NCBI GenBank assembly: GCA_016840035.1
Contig: JAEOTC010000121.1
Span: forward strand, 1 to 33,961
From: Candidatus Hodarchaeota archaeon
GTDB lineage: Archaea > Asgardarchaeota > Heimdallarchaeia > Hodarchaeales > Hodarchaeaceae
DNA: 33,961 nucleotides
Direction: 5' to 3'
A program made the translations under genes and the position numbers. The notes under the pieces are model-generated. The model made no database searches and was not told where the DNA came from. It saw only the letters and a list, made by a program, of their open reading frames with translations. Position 1 is the first letter of the stretch. Each line of letters starts with the position of its first letter. Below, piece after piece: positions 24,171 through 32,471 of the stretch.

Positions 24171-24550
24171 TTTCGTGATCTTAATATACAGGTTTTTTTG
24201 ATTTAATTTTTAATCGTTATCATAAATAAATAGTATTTCCTGTGATTGGATTTTACGAAAACACTAATGGGGCGATATAAAATCCTTTTTATCATACTCT
24301 TCCCCATATATCTGGCTTTACGAGATGTGGTAGCTAATAAAAAGAGTTAACAATAGATATCCTTCCCAGACCTCTACTGTTTAAATGTGAAAATGATCCT
24401 TTGAATTTTATACAAGGAGCTATCCCTTTATTTTATTTTCTATTTTCTACCCCTATGACGGAGAGGGGTGAATTTAGGCACTTTTAGGGTTGTTTGATTT
24501 AGAAAGAAAGTTTAGAAAAACGAATTAAGAACTACATCATAAGATTAAAG

Positions 24551-24560
24551 CTATAAAATA
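24551..24560 (+). promoter_or_regulatory. TATA box of the second GH57-like gene
   Basis: CTATAAAATA preceded by purine-rich TTAAAG (BRE-like) predicts transcription near 24581, giving a leader of about 9 bases before ATG 24590. Confidence 0.55.
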
Positions 24561-24589
24561 AATGTCTTACTAAAGATTCGTGAGTTCAG

Positions 24590-26845
24590 ATGAAGTCGAA
24601 TAGATATATTTTCGTATTAGTGCTTATTTTTTCTATAAATATCGTCATTAGTACATCTTTGGCAAATCCAGATGGTACAAATGCTTCCCAAAAATTGGAT
24701 CTTGTTTTTCTATTACATGCAAATCAAGCGAATGTACCTTATGGTGATGTTGCGAATGATTTATGCTATCATGGTGTTTTAGAAACTATGAGGAATCATC
24801 CTGATCTTCATTTTCCCTTACATTTTTCTGGGACTTTATTAACCGATTTAGCTTGGTTCAACACTTCTACGTTAGATTTATTAAGACAAGGCATTAATTC
24901 TGGTCAATTTGAAATGATAGGATCAACATATGCCCAAAATATCATTTATTCCCATCATGATGATTGGGATAATCAGATTCAGATTGTTAAACATCGTCAA
25001 GTTTTAGAGGAAATCTTAGGGATGGAACCAGTTGGATTCTGGAATCCAGAACGATGCTGGAATCAAGAGAGGTACGTTAAGCTAATCAGTGAAGGGGGTT
25101 ATTTGTATACATTTGTTGAAGATCATATTATAAATGAAGGACAACCATTCACTGGTGAGTATGATGAATACATTGTGAGAAATACATCGGTAGATTCTGA
25201 GAATTTGTTAATCGTAAATGATGATAAAACGATTCTACATCTAATAGATACCATTGCAGGTACTACAGAACCTCCTACATCACCTACTGTAATTTCAGCA
25301 GTAGATAACTTGATCTCCTATCTGGATCAAGTGTATCAGAATGACACAAATGATGATTACCTTGTATTTTACGGGCAAGATATGGAGGCATGGGGATTAT
25401 GGCAGGAAGAAGCTCAGACCGATGACCTACAAACAGTGGCAAGTAGACTAGATTATCTTTTCACTCGATTAGAAGAGGAATCCGATTGGTTAAATCTGTG
25501 TACACCAACTGAATTTATTTCAGACCTTCCTCCTGATTATACGTTTTCATATATACCATCCATACCAGATGGAAGCGCAGTGTGGATGCATAATCCTTCA
25601 GTAGATGCAGGTTACAATGATTGGTTTGACTTTTCTGAGAATGATTCACGATTAGATGATTATCGCTTCCAATTTGCTACCGCAAGAGATTATTTAAAAA
25701 ATGCAGAGGCGTGGCTATCTACATACTATTTTTCAGGGAATGAAATCCATAAGACAAGATTCAAAGCAGCGAGTAAATTACTAAGTTATGCCCATTTCGT
25801 CTTTGCTGCGAATCAGTACGAGTTTGGATGTATTAACTGTTTTTTTCCTTGGTTTTACCGTGCAAAAACAGCTATGATTACTGCACAGGCTGCAATATTT
25901 GCAATGACTGCAAATTCATCAACTATGGTCATACAGAAAGATCTTGACTTTGATAACAATATAGAATTTATTATATTTAATAATAGATCTATGTTTGTAT
26001 TTTCTGGACTTGGTGGACGGTTAATCAACTGGTATGATCTTTCTACAGGAGAAGTTTTATTAGCTAATGATCTCCCTAATACTTATGCCACTTGGTCTAT
26101 CAATGGATTAGATTACCCATCTGGAACTTACCTCTCTTCTCCAATTGAATTAGTTACAGGTGCAGATCTATGGGGACGGACTACAAATTCTTATCTTCTT
26201 AGGCCTAAAGCATTTTATGATACTTGGGGTGATTCTGAAGCTGAATGGATTTGGCAGTCTAGAAATCGAACAGTTATTACAGGAAAGGATTTCATTCAAT
26301 TTTATTTTGATTATTCAGATCGAATAGTTAGTAAAGTCTACTCCTTATCAGATGATTCAAATCAGCTCTCTATAACCTATTCAATCAATAATGGTGAATC
26401 TTACATAATAGAACCTAAAATTGGTTTAAGTTTAAGTCCTGGGAATGAGGATATTCTATATTCTGGTAAAGAATTTCTTGAAGAAAAAATAACTCAGAAT
26501 GGAACACACAATTTCCTCCATGTCAGTAATTCGAAGTCCCTTGTTGACATTACTCTAACGGTAGGAAACACTGTCAATATAAATCCTACAATTCAAGATC
26601 CCATGTTCGCCTTAGGCTATTCTATTGAGCTTCCCGCCATTGATCAACATTCTGAAAGCACTTATACCTTTCTCATTGAGGGGACCAAAAGAGAAGATAG
26701 TGAACCCTCACAAACATCAACTATCAGTAAATCTACTCAGAATACAACAACAGATACAGAAGTAGTGAATGCATCTTTCCCAGGAATATTATATATTCCA
26801 GCAATCTTAATAATATTGGTTATCCTCCAAAAAAGGAAAATCTAA
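24590..26845 (+). CDS. Divergent secreted GH57-like protein with C-terminal membrane tail
   Basis: 751 aa. Signal peptide 1-25. The N-terminal domain has the order of GH57 motifs in altered form: L-H-A-N-Q-A-N (42-48) for H-Q-H-Q-P, G-S-T-Y-A-Q-N-I (111-118), G-F-W-N-P-E-R-C-W (149-157) with Glu154 as candidate nucleophile, and Y-G-Q-D-M-E-A-W-G-L-W (261-271) with Asp264 as candidate acid/base. A helical and then beta-rich C-terminal half follows, as in larger GH57 enzymes. The tail is Thr-rich and ends F-P-G-I-L-Y-I-P...L-Q-K-R-K-I. It is probably active on an alpha-glucan or related sugar, but the altered first motif makes substrate and even activity uncertain. It lies beside the surface binder and importer. 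Confidence 0.75.
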   Translation: MKSNRYIFVLVLIFSINIVISTSLANPDGTNASQKLDLVFLLHANQANVPYGDVANDLCYHGVLETMRNHPDLHFPLHFSGTLLTDLAWFNTSTLDLLRQGINSGQFEMIGSTYAQNIIYSHHDDWDNQIQIVKHRQVLEEILGMEPVGFWNPERCWNQERYVKLISEGGYLYTFVEDHIINEGQPFTGEYDEYIVRNTSVDSENLLIVNDDKTILHLIDTIAGTTEPPTSPTVISAVDNLISYLDQVYQNDTNDDYLVFYGQDMEAWGLWQEEAQTDDLQTVASRLDYLFTRLEEESDWLNLCTPTEFISDLPPDYTFSYIPSIPDGSAVWMHNPSVDAGYNDWFDFSENDSRLDDYRFQFATARDYLKNAEAWLSTYYFSGNEIHKTRFKAASKLLSYAHFVFAANQYEFGCINCFFPWFYRAKTAMITAQAAIFAMTANSSTMVIQKDLDFDNNIEFIIFNNRSMFVFSGLGGRLINWYDLSTGEVLLANDLPNTYATWSINGLDYPSGTYLSSPIELVTGADLWGRTTNSYLLRPKAFYDTWGDSEAEWIWQSRNRTVITGKDFIQFYFDYSDRIVSKVYSLSDDSNQLSITYSINNGESYIIEPKIGLSLSPGNEDILYSGKEFLEEKITQNGTHNFLHVSNSKSLVDITLTVGNTVNINPTIQDPMFALGYSIELPAIDQHSESTYTFLIEGTKREDSEPSQTSTISKSTQNTTTDTEVVNASFPGILYIPAILIILVILQKRKI

Positions 26846-26925
26846 GTAGGAAATCTTTTTAAAAATCTTGTTAATTGTAAATCACAAACAGGATTAATAG
26901 GAAAAAGAAATAGAAGATGTATTAG

Positions 26926-27207
26926 ATGGAATTTGAACTGTATGTAGTTATTGGATCAGTACTTGGTGCTGTGGGTGGATTTCTTTCACAATACTTACGT
27001 AAGACGAAAATTAAAAACGAAGAACTGAACTTTGAAGTTAAATTTGCAGTATCCGCTCTTCTCGCGATAATTGTGAGCTTTGTTCTTAGTACTTGGTTAA
27101 CTCTGTCTGATCCCCTAATAGGTTTAGTAATTGGGTTCCTTCTTGGGTTTGGAGGAAAAGATACTATCGACGAGGTTCTCAAATACTATCGTGATTTGAA
27201 GAAATAA
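26926..27207 (+). CDS. 93-aa membrane protein
   Basis: Small protein with three hydrophobic segments (about 5-23, 38-60, 62-77), a Lys-rich loop after the first (R-K-T-K-I-K-N-E-E) and a polar C-terminal tail (D-T-I-D-E-V-L-K-Y-Y-R-D-L-K-K). The sequence is Gly-rich in the helices (S-V-L-G-A-V-G-G-F, G-F-L-L-G-F-G-G-K). I do not recognise a family. It follows the GH57-like gene by 80 bases that contain a T-rich stretch (about 26859-26865) able to end the upstream transcript. An overlapping minus-strand frame of 86 codons is judged spurious because it has no ribosome site and biased composition. Confidence 0.6.
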   Translation: MEFELYVVIGSVLGAVGGFLSQYLRKTKIKNEELNFEVKFAVSALLAIIVSFVLSTWLTLSDPLIGLVIGFLLGFGGKDTIDEVLKYYRDLKK

Positions 27208-27223
27208 AGAATCCAGCATCCTT

Positions 27224-27249
27224 GAATAAGTTGGATAACTTATTCTTTT
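27224..27249. terminator. Hairpin at the 93-aa/GNAT convergent junction
   Basis: GAATAAGTT (27224-27232) and AACTTATTC (27237-27245) form a perfect 9-bp stem with a GGAT loop, followed on the plus strand by TTTT (27246-27249). The GNAT gene's TAA (27240-27242) lies in the second arm. Likely terminator for the plus-strand gene, possibly for both. Confidence 0.55.
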
Positions 27250-28151
27250 GGAGATAAGACGAATAGGACTTGAGTATCCCTCAGATGTGCTCCAAGATTG
27301 GCTGCAACTTCAGTTGCGGTATCTTTATTTGTAAAGGAGTTAAATAGAAGGGGTTCTTTCCATTGTTGTTCGCTGCAGTGTAGAGCAATTTCTCTTAAAA
27401 GTAGTTTCCAAGTATCTTCAAATCCAGGACGAATGGCAGTAAAGCGTACAATAATTCCATCGTCTATATATCCTCTCAAGGGAGCACCTGCTGCTACAAG
27501 GAGATTTTCTTTAAAAAACAAAACAGCATGATTATCAGGAACGACTCGATCTGCAAAATAAGAATTCCATGCTTCATTATTGGGAAACGCTTCTTTAATA
27601 TTGGGATCAGTTTTACACAGGTCTATAAGGATTGGAATATCATCTATCGTACCCATTTTAACTGAAAATTCATGAGTGGATTCTTTATTAACTTGGGTGG
27701 TGTCCAAAGAATAGAAGAATGCTGTGTCTTTCAGAGTAAAGCCTTTATTTTTCGCAAATTCAGTTTGTCGTTTCCATGTTTCTGTAAAATAACCCATAAC
27801 AATCTCATTTTCAGGATACTTATTTGATACATAATCTAGCATTTCATCAAACAGAAAATCTTGAACTTCGACAGGGCAATGTTCTAGTGCCCAAGGATAA
27901 CCGATCCATGTTTGAGCGGGGGTTTCAGTGACAGTAGTTTGAATATATGCGAGAGGTTTTTCCTCCTCATCTAAAGCATATCTAACCCCAAACTTATCCT
28001 TTTTCTCGTTCATATAACGTTGTTTGATTTGCTCCGCAGATGTCTTTCCAAATGCCGAACTTGGATTTCTTTGCAATTCATCATTATAGATTTGAGCTTG
28101 TAACTCTTCAAATCCTTGATCAGGTTCATAATAGCGATAAATGATCTTCAT
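27240..28151 (-). CDS. Putative double-GNAT acetyltransferase
   Basis: 303 aa. The first half has the order of a GNAT fold: Y-A-L-D-E-E-E-K-P-L-A-Y-I (58-70), a strand and helix (V-Q-D-F-L-F-D-E-M-L), E-I-V-M-G-Y-F (116-122) and E-F-A-K-N-K-G-F-T-L-K-D-T-A-F-F-Y (131-147), the last being the typical 'helix-G-F-strand' end of acetyltransferases. The second half (about 160-303) repeats this more loosely (M-G-T-I-D-D-I-P-I-L, H-A-V-L-F-F-K-E-N-L-L-V-A-A-G, A-N-L-G-A-H-L-R-D-T-Q-V). The canonical Q-x-x-G-x-G/A acetyl-CoA loop is not clear in either half, so one may be inactive. Substrate unknown. It has its own promoter region and no obvious partner. Confidence 0.6.
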   Translation of the reverse strand: MKIIYRYYEPDQGFEELQAQIYNDELQRNPSSAFGKTSAEQIKQRYMNEKKDKFGVRYALDEEEKPLAYIQTTVTETPAQTWIGYPWALEHCPVEVQDFLFDEMLDYVSNKYPENEIVMGYFTETWKRQTEFAKNKGFTLKDTAFFYSLDTTQVNKESTHEFSVKMGTIDDIPILIDLCKTDPNIKEAFPNNEAWNSYFADRVVPDNHAVLFFKENLLVAAGAPLRGYIDDGIIVRFTAIRPGFEDTWKLLLREIALHCSEQQWKEPLLFNSFTNKDTATEVAANLGAHLRDTQVLFVLSPKE

Positions 28152-28273
28152 AATTATCGAAATTTAGTTTTTATTTAAGATATTAATAAGGCTAGTATTT
28201 TGGCAAACAAGAGAAAATAGGGAAGAGGATCAGACTTTACTATTGTAGGATGTATGTTAGTAGAATTAATTTT

Positions 28274-28309
28274 AAAAGAAAAAAGAGGGAGAGAAGGAGC
28301 TGTTCCTTC
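28274..28309 (-). terminator. Hairpin plus T-tract after the 816-aa surface protein gene
   Basis: GAAGGA (28293-28298) and TCCTTC (28304-28309) pair around GCTGT, directly next to the TAA (28311-28313). On the minus strand a pyrimidine tract with six T and then CTTTT follows (28274-28285). Confidence 0.6.
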
Positions 28310-28310
28310 A

Positions 28311-30761
28311 TTAATTTGTTCTACGACGTTTTCGTGAAATATAGTATGAAAATCCAGAGGCAGTGATGACTACAGTTATCAGCTCAAACCCAGGTGCAGA
28401 TTTTTTCATTTCTGCAGGTGTGATCTTCTTCACAACTAGGCCTTTTTGCTTAACTTCATTATCACTGACTGTGTCGTTATACTCCTGATCTAGGTCGAAA
28501 CTAAGTGCTGTAGCTGAGAGCTTGGAGATAACTACTCTTAGAGTACCGTTATAAAGAGCGACTTGTCGTTCTACATCAGCAAATAAGTAAGATGTATCAG
28601 ACACAGTTAGGATCAACATGGTCTGCCATGCTTGGAGGTCGTCAGAGCCAGACCTATAGGTTCCGAAAATATCTAAGTCACGCAGATTTCCACCATGAAC
28701 ATGAATTCTATTCTCAAATGTAACATTGAGACTCGCTGTTGTAGAATAATTTCCGATGAGATACACAGTAATATTATAAATACTGTTTCGATCCAAATCG
28801 AGAGGAATTCCGAAAACTTGATCATCATCAATTGTCTGTTCGCTGTTTACGTCGAATTCATCTGTACTACTGATCTGTGATTGTGGTATGAATGTACCTG
28901 CGAAGCCTGTAGGTGCAAATGCCGAGGAAAACGCTGAGAATGTCAATGGAGCCCATGATTGATCAATTGCCTCATTGGTGCTGATTTCAAGAGTCCCTGC
29001 GAATTCTGTCAGGGGGCTTGTTAAATTTTGAGCTGAAGTTGGATAGACTACAAGAATTGGTGTGTCATAATCTCTTGTTGGTAGATACTGACTGATGACT
29101 GAATTGTTTGAAGTAGGCCATGCATCCCACACTCCGTTCATTTCACGATTTCCCAGTTGTACACTGCTAGAACCAGTTGTGACAAGTTCATTGTATTTAC
29201 TTACAACGGTGTATGAGTAAGTAATTGACTGATTTATATGGTCGGTTGTTGACAGATTAACAAAATTGACACGATTCTTTGTTAATGGTAACTCTATTGC
29301 AAAAATACTATCCTCATCGACTGTATAAGGTAAAGCTCCCGGGGATTCAACCTGTACTTTATTCACACGAATTTCATCATCGACATTGAAGTTAGAGAAT
29401 TCAATTGCGTAAGATCCGCTAGGTAGGTAGCGCCAAGCTCCTCCAAAGAAATTCTCGTTCGCTTCATAAAACCATTGACCTGGACCTACTTCAACATACA
29501 CATCATAATCGAATCCGATTGATGAATTGAATCTAAGAACAGCAGGAGAATTCAACGTGAATTCGTAAAAGATAGAGTGCTCTGGGGCAATATCTACGTT
29601 GAAATCAAGAGGCTCTGTTTCTTGGACAGTAAATGCAGAAATCTCTTGGAAGAAGATAGAATACGTGCCATGAGCTTCACCAGGAGAATACATGAAAAGG
29701 ATTACACCTTCATCTTCAGTTGCGCGAACAGATAATCCTTCTTGATCAAGGGTGCCGGAAATGACTTCAAAATGTTCACCTAATAAATTAGTAATGGGTT
29801 GACTGCTTAAAACACCTGGTTTAACCTCTTCCATCTCAAAAACGGTATTTATTCGATAATATTGGTCTTTTTCGAAGGTTAGATTAAACATTCTAAGACT
29901 AAACATTTCATTTGTCGGTTCCACTAATTGATCAGTACTATCGTCAATGGTCCATGGTTCTCCTTGGTCGAATTCTTCTGAAAAGATAGTATTAACTTCT
30001 AAGTCAGGAATCCAGGAGGGAAACTCCCATTCATGTGGAGTGAGGGTAACTAAAGTTGAATCATTAGTACTCAGTGTGAATTGCTGAATACCCCCAACTA
30101 TAGGAATAAACGGATAAGTCATCCTACTTTCAGGTACACCAACGGTGTATCCACCTTGTGGATACGCAGATGAAAACCAAAGATTACCCATTGCTTTACT
30201 GTTACTAAATGACACATCGAGAAAGAAACTGTCATTAGTTTGAACATATCCAGTATAAAGGGTACCTCCCTCTGCGAAGAATGTTGACGCATAGTCCTCG
30301 TGGAGTGAAATTGAGGCTTTCTGAGAGGCTAAGAATTCCGCATCCTTACTAGATTCTATTCTTACAGCACGAGGATACAACACACTATCAAAGAAATTAT
30401 GCTGGGAACTGCGAGTATCATCACTTAGTAGTGAGGAACTACCAATTAGTTCCCCTCGAGTGAGCGATCGATCATAATCATTGAAGTTATTTGATCCCAC
30501 ATCTGTATACTGCGCCGTTCCTGACGGACCACTCCCACCAAGATAGTATACATTGTAATAATTTGTCCCTGGGGGAATTGTATAATAATCCCAATCACCA
30601 TAAGATGCTGGATACGATTCAGGACGATAGGTATCTTCTACATCATCAACGGAGACTATAGGGGTTTGATCAGCTGCAACACTTAGGGGTGAAAGGAAGA
30701 GAATTACACCCGCAAAGATACAGAAACTGACCAATTTAAGCTTGTTATTTATTTTTTTCAT
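28311..30761 (-). CDS. Large beta-rich surface protein with PGF tail
   Basis: 816 aa. Signal peptide 1-29 (ends S-V-A-A-D). The long ectodomain is rich in Ser, Thr, Asn, aromatic and acidic residues with alternating strands. Around 395-475 (F-Y-E-F-T-L-N-S-P-A-V-L-R-F, D-Y-D-V-Y-V-E, L-P-S-G-S-Y-A-I-E-F) it resembles bacterial pre-peptidase C-terminal type beta domains. No enzymatic motif was found. The C-terminus is A-P-G-F-E-L-I-T-V-V-I-T...R-K-R-R-R-T-N, a PGF-type tail, but with little Thr-rich stalk. ATG start with AAGGA seven bases upstream and a TATA box at 30811-30820. Separate from the ParA operon by about 200 bases. Structural or adhesive role is a guess. Confidence 0.8.
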   Translation of the reverse strand: MKKINNKLKLVSFCIFAGVILFLSPLSVAADQTPIVSVDDVEDTYRPESYPASYGDWDYYTIPPGTNYYNVYYLGGSGPSGTAQYTDVGSNNFNDYDRSLTRGELIGSSSLLSDDTRSSQHNFFDSVLYPRAVRIESSKDAEFLASQKASISLHEDYASTFFAEGGTLYTGYVQTNDSFFLDVSFSNSKAMGNLWFSSAYPQGGYTVGVPESRMTYPFIPIVGGIQQFTLSTNDSTLVTLTPHEWEFPSWIPDLEVNTIFSEEFDQGEPWTIDDSTDQLVEPTNEMFSLRMFNLTFEKDQYYRINTVFEMEEVKPGVLSSQPITNLLGEHFEVISGTLDQEGLSVRATEDEGVILFMYSPGEAHGTYSIFFQEISAFTVQETEPLDFNVDIAPEHSIFYEFTLNSPAVLRFNSSIGFDYDVYVEVGPGQWFYEANENFFGGAWRYLPSGSYAIEFSNFNVDDEIRVNKVQVESPGALPYTVDEDSIFAIELPLTKNRVNFVNLSTTDHINQSITYSYTVVSKYNELVTTGSSSVQLGNREMNGVWDAWPTSNNSVISQYLPTRDYDTPILVVYPTSAQNLTSPLTEFAGTLEISTNEAIDQSWAPLTFSAFSSAFAPTGFAGTFIPQSQISSTDEFDVNSEQTIDDDQVFGIPLDLDRNSIYNITVYLIGNYSTTASLNVTFENRIHVHGGNLRDLDIFGTYRSGSDDLQAWQTMLILTVSDTSYLFADVERQVALYNGTLRVVISKLSATALSFDLDQEYNDTVSDNEVKQKGLVVKKITPAEMKKSAPGFELITVVITASGFSYYISRKRRRTN

Positions 30762-30810
30762 TGGATTTTTCCTTCTTTAATCAAAATGACATGCATCCTC
30801 ACGGAATTGT

Positions 30811-30820
30811 GTTATAAATA
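30811..30820 (-). promoter_or_regulatory. TATA box of the 816-aa surface protein gene
   Basis: Minus-strand TATTTATAAC preceded by AAGC predicts transcription near 30790 and a leader of about 28 bases that contains the AAGGA ribosome site. Confidence 0.5.
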
Positions 30821-30958
30821 GCTTAAGAAATAGAAAAATTGATTGTTACATCTATGAATTTAAAATGCAAAGAAAATGTTGATATAATCATCAAAACTAC
30901 TAAACTTCCTCTTCGTTTAGTACAAATCCTTGAAGTCAATGGAAAATCACTTATCTGT

Positions 30959-32446
30959 CTATTGTTTCATTTTCCGACGTCTATAGAAAATGTACACTAA
31001 TAAAGCTAAAATCGATATGAATTCTCCCGCATAACTTGCCGCCCCAGGACCTTCATCATCGGTAGTAGTTGCGGTTTCATCTGTGGTAGTAGAGGGCTTT
31101 TCTAATTTAAGAAATTCTTCAAATGATAAAAGCAAATGAATATGGTCAATTAAAAATTGATTTTCATAGTCTTCACTTGATGTATAATATCTCGAGTTTG
31201 CTGTTGCAAAATTAGATCGCACCATTCCGAGGGTATAATCTGCAAAATTTCGTTTTTGCTTGAGGATGTTTGTTCGAATATATAACAGCTGATCGTTAAG
31301 AATTAAAATTGAGGAAAGATCAGAAGCGGTCTCATTATAACTAAATGCTACGCTCCAATCCTGTTGTAAGAAAACATCTGTAATATAATTATATAGTCGA
31401 TTGGTTAGCATAGAAATTTCTTGAACTGAACCTAATAAGGATTCTAGATTATTTAACGCTAAGAACATATTCGATTGATGATGACTGTAAAACAAATCGG
31501 AAGAAGACGTTAAATTAGCTTCAAACTTGTGAGGTAATCCAATTGTGGAATCAGTGAGTGTTTCTAGAGTTTCTAGTAAAAGGGTTGCCTGCTCTGTGGT
31601 AGAATTAAACATAAAGATGATGGGGTGCTCAATAGTTTTTCCGAGCACTTGACAAAAGAGAATTTGATGTTCTGTGAGTAATTGAGAATCATTGAATGGA
31701 TTGAAGGTACCTGTCTCATTATTGTATCCAGAGCTAACATTCTCCCAGAGTTGTTTACTAAAATTACGATATACTTGCAGGGAGTGTGCTTGCAACGGGA
31801 TATTTGAAGAGGGGTAAGCTACTAAGCTTCTCAAGGCTAATATTTGAAAAACGAGGTCTTCAGACAAAAAGGATGATTTATTCCAAAGATTATAAGTGTT
31901 GAATACGATTTCCCGACCAAGATCCCACCATTCAGAATTTTCTTCGAATTGGCTTAAGATCCACACTAATTCAAATAATTCTAGATTTGTTATTGTTTGT
32001 GATCTGTTAATTGTACCATTAACTATGACAGGATTTATCAGAGAGCGATTGGAGGCAATAAGCGTGTTTATTAGTGATTCCACTTTTGGAATTGAGTCTG
32101 TTAAGTATGTTTCAGTATCTAGAGGGAGAGTTGTCACCACTTGGGTTGTTGTGCTTATTTCTGTGGTGGTGGTTGTCATCGGTGTTGTGGTAGTTGTTTC
32201 ATTATTGTTGTTATTACTTGGAGAATCGAAGTTGATGATTGACCCTCCGAGCACTAAACTTGTTGATACTACAAGAATTATGATAACAGCAATGATTCTG
32301 AGTGGAAGTGTTCTTTTTGGTTTAAAGATTATAGGAGGTTTCCCATCCTTCATCTGAGATATAGATTTTCGACTTTGTGCAAGATATTCGTCCAAGTCTT
32401 CGTGTGATGGTGCTTCAAACCCTTTCTTTCCCCGAATATCACTCAT
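30959..32446 (-). CDS. Two-TM protein with Thr-rich stalk and helical ectodomain
   Basis: 495 aa, unrecognised. A cytoplasmic N-terminus of about 48 residues (acidic and Lys-rich) precedes TM helix 49-71. Outside follow an Asn/Thr-rich stalk (about 75-105), a long alpha-helical ectodomain (about 110-440, e.g. N-L-E-L-F-E-L-V-W-I-L, L-L-E-T-L-E-T-L) with many N-x-S/T sequons, a second short Thr-rich stretch, G-P-G, TM helix (about 467-486) and Y-R-R-R-K-M-K-Q. Unlike the other surface proteins it has no cleavable signal peptide. It lies 25 bases after the ParA-like gene, so the cytoplasmic N-terminus could be a partner for that ATPase. An alpha/alpha-toroid enzyme fold is possible but no catalytic motif is evident. 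Confidence 0.75.
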   Translation of the reverse strand: MSDIRGKKGFEAPSHEDLDEYLAQSRKSISQMKDGKPPIIFKPKRTLPLRIIAVIIILVVSTSLVLGGSIINFDSPSNNNNNETTTTTPMTTTTTEISTTTQVVTTLPLDTETYLTDSIPKVESLINTLIASNRSLINPVIVNGTINRSQTITNLELFELVWILSQFEENSEWWDLGREIVFNTYNLWNKSSFLSEDLVFQILALRSLVAYPSSNIPLQAHSLQVYRNFSKQLWENVSSGYNNETGTFNPFNDSQLLTEHQILFCQVLGKTIEHPIIFMFNSTTEQATLLLETLETLTDSTIGLPHKFEANLTSSSDLFYSHHQSNMFLALNNLESLLGSVQEISMLTNRLYNYITDVFLQQDWSVAFSYNETASDLSSILILNDQLLYIRTNILKQKRNFADYTLGMVRSNFATANSRYYTSSEDYENQFLIDHIHLLLSFEEFLKLEKPSTTTDETATTTDDEGPGAASYAGEFISILALLVYIFYRRRKMKQ

Positions 32447-32471
32447 ATCCTTACATCAGCCATCATTTTCG

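Larger units (their letters stand above)
24074..24589. other. 516-base intergenic region with divergent promoters and inverted repeats
   Basis: No convincing gene was seen. Contents: a TATA-like stretch around 24131-24141 for the minus-strand surface protein; a 22-bp palindrome at 24149-24170; G/C-rich tracts in an otherwise AT-rich background, including AATGGGG near 24267, TCCCCAT at 24301-24307, and ACCCCT (24449-24454) paired with AGGGGT (24464-24469); and a TATA box at 24551-24560 for the plus-strand GH57-like gene. The region is unusually long for this compact window and lies inside the glycan locus. Confidence 0.5.

Noticed and set aside
26922..27182. Minus-strand ORF of 86 codons opposite the 93-aa membrane protein
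   Set aside because: It lies fully opposite a hydrophobic plus-strand gene with better composition, and it has no ribosome site.
31896..32357. Plus-strand ORF of 153 codons with Val-rich stretch
   Set aside because: It is the antisense of the Thr-rich stalk and TM of the minus-strand gene; Val runs are the complement of Thr codons.
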